Below the pieces are notes generated by a model that saw nothing but the letters and a program-made list of their open reading frames with translations, made no database searches and was not told where the DNA came from. A DNA stretch of 7,645 nt, taken from NCBI GenBank assembly GCA_001796415.1, contig MGML01000072.1, positions 1 through 7,645 on the forward strand, given 5' to 3'. This DNA comes from Chloroflexi bacterium RBG_13_46_14 (GTDB lineage: Bacteria > Chloroflexota > Dehalococcoidia > Dehalococcoidales > UBA2162). Shown here piece by piece: positions 1 to 4,844 of the stretch (its first letter is position 1; every line of letters starts with the position of its first letter). The position numbers and the translations under genes are program-made.

Positions 1-29
1 TCAGCTTGCTTCATTAAATATCTCTATCC

Positions 30-608
30 TTACTGCTTGAGAGAGAAGGTCATCGTAATATCGATTCCATCCGACTGGTACTGTCCCGTCACATTCTCGT
101 TTAATTGAACCGCTATCTCGAAATCCCTGGTAGCCCCGGAAGTTATGCCAGGCAGACCAGTCAGGTTTGAAGTAGTTGCCAGGTCATACACATCGATGTA
201 TCCGTTAGAATTATGATCGTCAATGTGTGTAAGAATGTTGGCTTCGTCATATTTAAGAATCGTGACAGTAATAAATGAAGCGGTATCATCAGCGCTCATA
301 TCGATGGGATTGGGGGTGGAATCATCTTCAATATATGAGAATGAAATGTCGATACTCGAACTTGTAAGACTGCCGGAGTTCTTCAGGGTTATTTTTTCCG
401 GACCTACGATATCACCGCGTCTCATATTGGTAGCTATCAGAGTCTGACTTACTCCGTCCTGGTCATCGGTTTTCAGGTCGAGTGTACCTGCAGTAAGTAC
501 ATTGCTGGAGGAGGCTTCTACATCGATAAAGAAAGCCCATGTGCTTATAACTGACATACCTGCCATCAGCAGGAGGACAATCACCAGACCTGAAATCTTC
601 TTTGCCAT
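30..608 (-). CDS. SipW-dependent-type (TasA/camelysin-like) secreted protein with an EF-hand loop
   Basis: This 192-residue protein is probably exported to the cell surface or matrix. Residues 1-25 form a signal peptide: basic MAKK, a hydrophobic stretch, then a W-A-F-F site. Next comes the block FFIDVEASSSNVLTAGTLDL (residues 26-45), which matches the pattern at the mature N-terminus of TasA/CalY proteins (AyFsD...gN.f.AGtLdL). Members of that family are cleaved by SipW-type signal peptidases and can form fibres or act as surface proteins. The rest is a Thr/Ser/Asp-rich beta-sandwich-like sequence. Residues 131-142 are a complete EF-hand loop, with D131, N133, N135, G136, I138, D139 and D142, as in dockerin repeats. 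An in-frame TAG four codons upstream makes the ATG at 608 the first usable start. The Shine-Dalgarno site is weak (AGAGGT, 13 nt away). No SipW gene is visible; one could lie beyond position 1. The family call is good; the matrix role is inferred. Confidence 0.8.
   Translation of the reverse strand: MAKKISGLVIVLLLMAGMSVISTWAFFIDVEASSSNVLTAGTLDLKTDDQDGVSQTLIATNMRRGDIVGPEKITLKNSGSLTSSSIDISFSYIEDDSTPNPIDMSADDTASFITVTILKYDEANILTHIDDHNSNGYIDVYDLATTSNLTGLPGITSGATRDFEIAVQLNENVTGQYQSDGIDITMTFSLKQ
183..218 (-). other. EF-hand / dockerin-like calcium-binding loop
   Basis: These 12 codons (residues 131-142 of the TasA-like protein) read D-H-N-S-N-G-Y-I-D-V-Y-D. Acidic or amide ligands sit at loop positions 1, 3, 5, 9 and 12, with Gly at 6 and Ile at 8. 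The Asp at position 12 and the following Leu resemble dockerin repeats. Only one loop is present, so this is not a full dockerin module. Confidence 0.7.
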
Positions 609-648
609 CGCTTTCTTCTAAACCTCTACGTATCCAGCTTACACCTCC

Positions 649-677
649 ACTATAAAAACGATATTAAATTAGGCCAA
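649..677 (-). promoter_or_regulatory. Putative promoter of the TasA-like gene
   Basis: On the minus strand, TTGGCC (677-672) and TATAGT (654-649) are separated by 17 nt. The -10 box matches consensus at 5 of 6 positions, the -35 box at 4 of 6. It leaves an untranslated leader of roughly 30-35 nt before the ATG at 608. A phased hexamer array lies directly upstream. Called by eye only. Confidence 0.4.
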
Positions 678-683
678 CGTACC

Positions 684-722
684 TTACAAAAACATTACAA
701 TGTGGTTAAAAACGACTTACAA
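684..722. repeat. Four TTAMAA hexamers at exact 11-bp spacing (putative regulator array)
   Basis: TTACAA occurs at 684, 695 and 717, and TTAAAA at 706, so all four start exactly one helical turn (11 bp) apart. The array sits about 7 bp upstream of the putative -35 box of the minus-strand TasA-like gene. That is where activators of the OmpR/PhoB type bind direct repeats on one DNA face. A-richness could also make this a bent UP-like element. Which protein binds, if any, is unknown. Confidence 0.4.
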
Positions 723-793
723 ATCAGATTGATAAAACGGGAAGCCAGTTAATAGTCCGGGATAACTTAGCAGCTTGTGTAATGCCTGATTCA

Positions 794-822
794 TTGACAT
801 CACACAGACGTGAAGCGATAAT
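794..822 (+). promoter_or_regulatory. Sigma70-type promoter for the selenoprotein-flavoprotein unit
   Basis: TTGACA (794-799, full consensus) and GATAAT (817-822, five of six consensus bases) are separated by 17 nt. A start site near 829 would leave about 50 nt of leader before the Shine-Dalgarno site of the selenoprotein gene. No operator-like repeat is obvious next to it, so expression may be largely constitutive. Confidence 0.65.
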
Positions 823-881
823 AACAATGACGATTTCTACGGGAAATATCCTGTTGCACACTACTCTAAAGGAGTTAAATC

Positions 882-2648
882 ATGAGCGTCAGTCTGGAAT
901 TACTAAATCCCCGAGGGGAAATTGAAGTACCTCCGTTATATATCCCTTCTCCGCGTCTATCCGGTCTTGAAGGAAAGAAAATCGGTCTGTATTCGAATGG
1001 CAAACAGGGTGTGGATAATTTTTTTACCGCAATAGAAGAGCTGCTGAAACAGCGATACCCTGACATCACAACCAAACGACTGACAGGCGCCTTTGAGATA
1101 CGCGACGAGGAGGTTGATGAATTCATTTCAGATATCGACGCGTTTATCTATGCGATAGGCGACTGAGGGTCCTGCACCTTTGCCGGCGTCGCCGGTACCA
1201 TAAAGCTGGAAAAAAGAAGAATACCCGGTGTCTTCATCCCGTGTGATACATTCAGAGAGGCAGCTGTTTCGGCAGCCGAAGACAATGCTATGCCCTCAGT
1301 CCGATATCGTATCGTGACTTCTACCGAATTCTACCGGTTGAGAGCCAGCGTTGACGAGGTAAGACCGGTAGCGGAAGGAATAATAGACGAACTCATAGAC
1401 GCTTTAACTACTCCTCTGACACCTGAGGAGTCCGCCAAACCGGAAAAGAAAGAATCTGAAGAATCAAAACCGGTAACAGTTACAGGCGAGTTCTGGGAAT
1501 CAGCTGCAGAAAATTTCAATAAACTGTATCTTGATAACCTCTGGGGCGACGGTCTGCCAATGGTTCCCCCTACCGAAGAACGTGTCAGGTGGATGCTTTC
1601 AGGGACAGGCCGTTCGCCTCAGGAAGTCCTTGGTAAAGTAAGTCCGAAACTCGGAGTTGCCACAATAGAAAAAGTAGCCGTAAACGCAGTCATGGCAGGT
1701 GCCAGGCCGGAATACCTTCCGGTAATCATCGCCATCATGGAAACACTTACCGATGACACATTCGATGACAGGCATGTTCTCCTGTCCGCCGGTTCGTTTA
1801 ACCTCCTGGTAGTGGTCAGCGGACCTGTTGCAAAAGAAATAGGAATGCAGGCAGGTATAGGTTTTATGGGGCACGGCTGGAGAGCGAATAACACCATCGG
1901 ACGTGCTGTCCGGCTGGCTACTCTGAATATAGGACATATCTGGCCGGCAATGAACGATATGAGTCTAACTGGACGCATTTCACCCCATACCTTCTTCACC
2001 ATAGCGGAGAATTCCGGGATGAGTCGGTGGCAACCATACCACGTCAACCGGGGATTTAAAGCAGAAGATAGCTGTGTGACGGTAGCATCGATACACAGCG
2101 CCAGCCCGATGCAGCATTTTTACGGCGGGTTGATAGGCACATGGAATGCCGAAGAGATACTGGACAGGATAGGCAGCGATATCAAAAATCGGGACAGGCG
2201 ACTGCTCACGGAGTGGAGGAATAAAGGGGTCGGTCCGATACCCGGTTCGGGACAGGGAAGCCAGAATCACCTTATAATTCTTTTCCCGGAACTGGTTTCG
2301 GAATTCAACAAGATGGGATTCGACCAGCAGAAACTCCAGGAAGAAATCTATAATCGAGCTTCTTTCGATTACGAGGAACTGAGAGAGGAAGAAGTCACCT
2401 CGATACGGATGGCAATGGAACTGGGAATCGTGCCGCCGGAAAGGAAGGAGTTTTTCGAAGCCGCCCTTAAAGCCGGCGGTAAGGTGCCGGTTATGATGTC
2501 ACCGGAAAACGTCCACCTGTTTGTCAGTGGCGGAGCTCCAGGCTGCGCATTTTCTTTCAGCTACTACCGTCTACCCCCGTATAATCATACTGCCTTAATG
2601 ACCAGAAGGATAACCGGAGCGACACTGACCAAAGCCGGTTCTGAATAA
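882..2648 (+). CDS. UGSC-type selenoprotein fused to a large uncharacterised domain
   Basis: This is one 588-residue gene whose codon 95 is TGA (1164-1166), read here as selenocysteine. Frame 882-1163, the TGA, and frame 1167-2648 are continuous, with no other stop. The start has a strong Shine-Dalgarno site, AAAGGAG at 868-874, 7 nt upstream. The N-terminal domain (about 1-170) has a predicted strand ending D-A-F-I-Y-A-I-G-D and then Sec95-Gly-Ser-Cys98. This is the signature of the UGSC (seleno)protein family, whose homologues can carry Cys at the Sec position. Sec-x-x-Cys suggests thiol/selenol redox chemistry; the substrate is unknown. A Glu/Lys/Pro-rich linker (about 177-198) leads to a roughly 385-residue domain (about 203-588). 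It contains the blocks W-G-D-G-L-P-M-V-P-P-T-E-E-R-V, K-V-A-V-N-A-V-M-A-G and R-A-N-N-T-I-G-R-A-V-R-L, which I recall only from hypothetical proteins. The sole other cysteines are 121, 398 and 555. No signal peptide is seen, so it is probably cytoplasmic. The alternative is a nonsense-mutated pseudogene, which is less likely given the motif, the hairpin and the intact downstream frame. Confidence 0.85.
1164..1166 (+). other. In-frame UGA codon read as selenocysteine (residue 95)
   Basis: The TGA is followed in frame by GGG TCC TGC (Gly-Ser-Cys), giving the U-G-S-C motif. The 41 codons after it (1167-1289) are open and join the long downstream frame. They read as a natural protein segment, including the block L-E-K-R-R-I-P-G-V-F-I-P. 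A start at the ATG at 1290 would lack a Shine-Dalgarno site and fall inside the conserved domain. Confidence 0.85.
1170..1210 (+). promoter_or_regulatory. Bacterial SECIS-like stem-loop
   Basis: CCGGC (1183-1187) pairs with GCCGG (1191-1195) around a three-base loop G-U-C (1188-1190). The stem can be extended by G1182-U1196 and U1181-A1197. An alternative lower helix pairs 1170-1172 with 1208-1210, 1174-1175 with 1205-1206 and 1179-1181 with 1202-1204. The loop begins 22 nt after the UGA with G first and U second. Bacterial SECIS elements have a short apical loop with G in its first positions, about 16-37 nt downstream of the UGA. The element lies within coding sequence, as expected in bacteria. 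The fold was drawn by hand and no energy was computed. Confidence 0.6.
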
Positions 2649-2674
2649 AATTACCCTCATGAAAGGAGTCAGTT

Positions 2675-3598
2675 ATGCCTGACTGGGATGCGATAATAAT
2701 AGGCGGCGGACCTGCCGGACTCACGGCAGGGATTTATCTCAGCCGCGGAAACTGGCGTGCTCTCCTCCTCGAAAAGGAAGGATACGGCGGGTACATCATG
2801 AATGTCGAGATGATCGAGAACTACCCCGGTTTTTCCGAGGGTGTGATAGGCTCGCAACTCGGTATGGAGATGATGGAGCAGGCAAGGAAATACGGAGTGG
2901 AAATGAAACGCGCAACCGTGAACTCGGTGCAGGTATCATCCAGTAACAAGTGGGTTACATGTGCCGACGGTACGACATACACCTCGTCCGCTATTGTCTT
3001 CGCCGGAGGTTCGGTACCGAAAAAGCTTGGCGTTCCCGGCGAGGAAGAATTCCGCGACCGGGGTGTAATCGGCTGTGCTTTCTGTGACGGCGGCCAGTTT
3101 ACCGAACAGGTGGTCGCCGTATGCGGCGGAGGTGATTCCGGTATTACCGAAGCGCTGTACCTGTCAAAGATTGCATCGAAAGTAATAGTGATCGAGGCCA
3201 TGCCCAAACTGAATGCCACTGCCATTCTCCGGGACAGGGTAGCCCGGAATCCCAAGCTCGAAGTGCATACCGGGATGAAGGTACAGGCCATCACCGGCGG
3301 AAATACGGTTGAAGGAATCGTAGTTGTCTCGGAAGAGACCGGTCAGAAAGAGACGATGAAGGTTGACGGCGTCCTCGTCCATATCGGACTCGATCCCAAT
3401 ACCGGCTACCTCCAGGGAGTAGTTCCGCTGGATGAAGGCGGCCAGATAATCGTGAACGGATGGATGGAATCGGAAATACCCGGAGTATTCGCCGCAGGCG
3501 ATATCAGGAGTAATTCTCCCAGGCAGGTATCGGCAGCAGTAGGCGACGGCGCGGCGGCAGGAATGTCAGCCCAGAGATATCTGCAGAAACTTGGTTAA
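2675..3598 (+). CDS. Thioredoxin reductase-like flavoprotein with atypical pyridine-nucleotide site
   Basis: This 307-residue protein has the usual length of low-molecular-weight thioredoxin reductases. The FAD-binding motif G-G-G-P-A-G is at 10-15, with E33 ending the second strand. I-E-N-Y-P-G-F (47-53) is family-typical. The redox-active pair is C134-A-F-C137 followed by D-G, and the C-terminal FAD motif is G-V-F-A-A-G-D. The second nucleotide fold carries G-G-G-D-S-G (151-156). However, the arginine-rich segment that normally binds the NADPH 2'-phosphate (HRRxxxR) is replaced by I-E-A-M-P-K-L-N-A (173-181). NADPH use is therefore doubtful; NADH, ferredoxin or another donor is possible. 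The Shine-Dalgarno AAAGGAG (2662-2668) lies 6 nt before the ATG. The gene starts 26 nt after the selenoprotein stop, indicating co-transcription. A role in reducing the Sec-x-x-Cys centre of its neighbour is inferred. I give no trxB symbol because cofactor and partner are uncertain. Confidence 0.85.
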   Translation: MPDWDAIIIGGGPAGLTAGIYLSRGNWRALLLEKEGYGGYIMNVEMIENYPGFSEGVIGSQLGMEMMEQARKYGVEMKRATVNSVQVSSSNKWVTCADGTTYTSSAIVFAGGSVPKKLGVPGEEEFRDRGVIGCAFCDGGQFTEQVVAVCGGGDSGITEALYLSKIASKVIVIEAMPKLNATAILRDRVARNPKLEVHTGMKVQAITGGNTVEGIVVVSEETGQKETMKVDGVLVHIGLDPNTGYLQGVVPLDEGGQIIVNGWMESEIPGVFAAGDIRSNSPRQVSAAVGDGAAAGMSAQRYLQKLG

Positions 3599-3608
3599 TA
3601 ATGATTAA

Positions 3609-3637
3609 AAAAAGCTCCGGCTTACCCGGGGCTTTTT
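3609..3637. terminator. Bidirectional intrinsic terminator between convergent genes
   Basis: AAAAAGCTCCGG (3609-3620) pairs with CCGGGGCTTTTT (3626-3637), with one wobble (T3616-G3630) and a five-base loop. The A-tract and T-tract flanking the GC core let it work on both strands. It lies 11 nt after the flavoprotein stop and 21 nt beyond the dehydrogenase stop, so it can end both transcripts. Confidence 0.85.
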
Positions 3638-3657
3638 CATTACCATTCGAGTGTTTG

Positions 3658-4416
3658 TTATCCGCGTCCAAGATACGGCTGCTGAATGGGGAGCTGTATC
3701 AGTTCGAGAACATTAACATTTGGAGGGCAGGTCGCCATATAGACCGCTGCCGCCGCTATTTCCTCGGTAGACATGGTCTCCATCGGTCCCGGCATTTTAA
3801 AACCCGGCGGAGGAGTAAATCCCGGAGGCGGTGTGGGCTGCCGGTCTCTGGTTACCTCCCCTGGATGGAGTATGCCACAGTTTATCCCATATTCACGCCC
3901 TTCGAGAGCGGTCGCGTTCGTCAGACCGACCAGTCCTGATTTTGCCGTGCTGTAGGGAGTGCTGAACATCCTCGGCCTCTGTGCCGATATACTCCCGATA
4001 TTAATTATCCGTCCGCCGCCCTGCTTTTTCATAATAGGGAACGCCTGGCGGGTGCACAGGAACGGTGCACGCAGATTGGTCCCGATAACTGCGTCCCACG
4101 TTTCTACTTCCAGCTCATCGACAGGGCCGCCGTTGAAGATCCCGGCACAGTTCACCAGGATATCCACGTGTCCGAATTTTTCCATTGCCTTCGCGAAGAG
4201 GGCTTCTATCTGCTCAGCTTTCAATACATTCGTTTCCACCGGCAGAACCTGTACGCCCAGGGCTGTAATTTCTTCGGCAGTTTTGTTCAACCCTTCGACA
4301 TCCATGTCGGCGATTACCATGTCCGCGCCTTCACGAGCCAATCCGATTGAGATAGCCTTACCGATCGAGTGTGCCGAACCGGTTACCAGAGCAACTTTTT
4401 TATCCAGTTTACCCAT
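3658..4416 (-). CDS. SDR family NAD(P)-dependent oxidoreductase
   Basis: This 252-residue protein is a classical-size short-chain dehydrogenase, which interconverts alcohols and ketones using NAD(P)H. The Rossmann motif is T12-G-S-A-H-S-I-G19, a variant of TGxxxGIG in which the middle glycine is Ser17. D37 at the end of the second strand favours NAD(H) over NADP(H). Other landmarks are N89-C-A-G92, N114, S142, and the catalytic Y155-S-T-A-K159. P185-G186 follows the sixth strand. The substrate loop is odd: residues 196-206 contain P-P-P-G-F twice in tandem, making a Pro/Gly-rich lid. The start is supported by AGAAGGAG ending 6 nt upstream of the ATG. The gene is transcribed alone, converging on the flavoprotein gene and diverging from the solute-binding protein gene. 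The substrate cannot be deduced. Confidence 0.9.
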   Translation of the reverse strand: MGKLDKKVALVTGSAHSIGKAISIGLAREGADMVIADMDVEGLNKTAEEITALGVQVLPVETNVLKAEQIEALFAKAMEKFGHVDILVNCAGIFNGGPVDELEVETWDAVIGTNLRAPFLCTRQAFPIMKKQGGGRIINIGSISAQRPRMFSTPYSTAKSGLVGLTNATALEGREYGINCGILHPGEVTRDRQPTPPPGFTPPPGFKMPGPMETMSTEEIAAAAVYMATCPPNVNVLELIQLPIQQPYLGRG

Positions 4417-4473
4417 TAATAACTCCTTCTCTCTTGTTGTGTATAGAATAAACGCAGCTTCTTATCCTGTCAG

Positions 4474-4502
4474 ATATTATAAAATCGGGTTCTTTAAGTC
4501 AA
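4474..4502 (-). promoter_or_regulatory. Putative promoter of the SDR gene
   Basis: On the minus strand, TTGACT (4502-4497) is followed by a perfect TATAAT (4481-4476) after a short 15-nt spacer. Using the overlapping TAATAT (4479-4474) the spacer is 17 nt. Transcription would start roughly 50 nt before the ATG at 4416. Called by eye. Confidence 0.5.
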
Positions 4503-4544
4503 GGTTAACAAGGTATGACTGCCACTATGATCTCTCTTTTTACA

Positions 4545-4573
4545 TTGACAACACGATGAAAAACTACTACACT
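4545..4573 (+). promoter_or_regulatory. Putative promoter for the leader and solute-binding protein gene
   Basis: TTGACA (4545-4550) and TACACT (4568-4573, four of six consensus bases) are separated by 17 nt. The promoter points towards the leader ORF, terminator and lipoprotein gene. It is divergent from the SDR promoter, with about 42 bp between the two -35 boxes. The transcript start would be near 4580, giving a leader of about 265 nt. Confidence 0.55.
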
Positions 4574-4638
4574 TCATTTCACAAATATACTTCTAGACTA
4601 CACCATTTTCCCAAAAACACATTGGAGGTGATCATAGT

Positions 4639-4671
4639 ATGACAAAGGCAGCGGAATCAACTATGTTTTAA
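4639..4671 (+). CDS. Possible 10-residue leader peptide MTKAAESTMF
   Basis: ATG at 4639 and TAA at 4669-4671 enclose ten codons. Upstream is GGAGGTGATC (4624-4633), ten contiguous bases complementary to the usual 3' end of bacterial 16S rRNA, 5 nt before the ATG. Codons 2-5 form the 5' arm of the terminator that follows. A translating or stalled ribosome would therefore decide whether the terminator folds. The peptide has no run of a single amino acid that would name an effector. CATAGT (4633-4638), just before the start, can pair with ACTATG (4660-4665) as a competing hairpin. Coding status is inferred from the Shine-Dalgarno site only. Confidence 0.4.
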   Translation: MTKAAESTMF

Positions 4672-4697
4672 ATCATGTTTGCTGCCTTTTGTTTTTT
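4644..4697 (+). terminator. Intrinsic terminator / attenuator hairpin in the leader
   Basis: AAAGGCAGC (4644-4652) pairs perfectly with GCTGCCTTT (4681-4689), nine pairs around a 28-nt loop. It is followed by T-G-T-T-T-T-T-T (4690-4697). Position and U-tract fit a rho-independent terminator that would stop transcripts about 150 nt before the lipoprotein gene unless bypassed. Alternatively it ends an independent small RNA of about 115 nt. Confidence 0.6.
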
Positions 4698-4844
4698 ATA
4701 CACCTTCCATGAATGAAATCTTGTGAGCCGAATCAACGGGCTAGTAAGGAGGTGAAACATAGACCATGTAAGAATGAACGTCACCCGTCTCAATGAGAGA
4801 TAACTCAAGGCCATCACAGATATATTTAACAGAAAGGAAGAAGG

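Larger units (their letters stand above)
4574..4844 (+). promoter_or_regulatory. Long structured 5' leader of the solute-binding protein gene
   Basis: This non-genic stretch holds a 10-codon leader ORF, an intrinsic terminator overlapping it, and a second strong Shine-Dalgarno site (AAGGAGGTGA, 4746-4755). That second site is followed at 4766-4771 by an ATG directly joined to TAA, and at 4774-4803 by a possible nine-codon ORF. Two short elements occur twice: GAATCAAC (4654 and 4730) and GGAGGTGA-NN-CATAG (4624 and 4748-4749). The layout suggests control by attenuation. I recognise no known riboswitch. Confidence 0.4.

Noticed and set aside
1..14. Possible start of another minus-strand gene (ATG at 14-12, reading M-K-Q-A)
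   Set aside because: Only four codons are visible, with at best a weak ribosome site. It could be the start of a signal peptidase gene but cannot be supported from this window.
882..1166. Pseudogene with a premature stop
   Set aside because: The UGSC motif at the stop, a hairpin at the right distance, a strong promoter and ribosome site, and an intact downstream frame all favour recoding over decay.
1619..2047. 142-residue minus-strand open frame inside the selenoprotein gene
   Set aside because: It is antisense to conserved coding sequence, has no ribosome site and looks like no known protein.
1290..2648. A separate 452-residue gene starting at ATG 1290
   Set aside because: There is no Shine-Dalgarno site before 1290. 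The frame continues upstream through coherent protein sequence to the TGA, and the ATG falls inside the UGSC domain. It is treated as part of the 882-2648 gene.
3959..4642. 227-residue open frame on the plus strand
   Set aside because: It lies opposite the clear SDR gene and runs into intergenic DNA. Its product is low-complexity and Ser/Arg-rich with no family resemblance, so it is a shadow frame.
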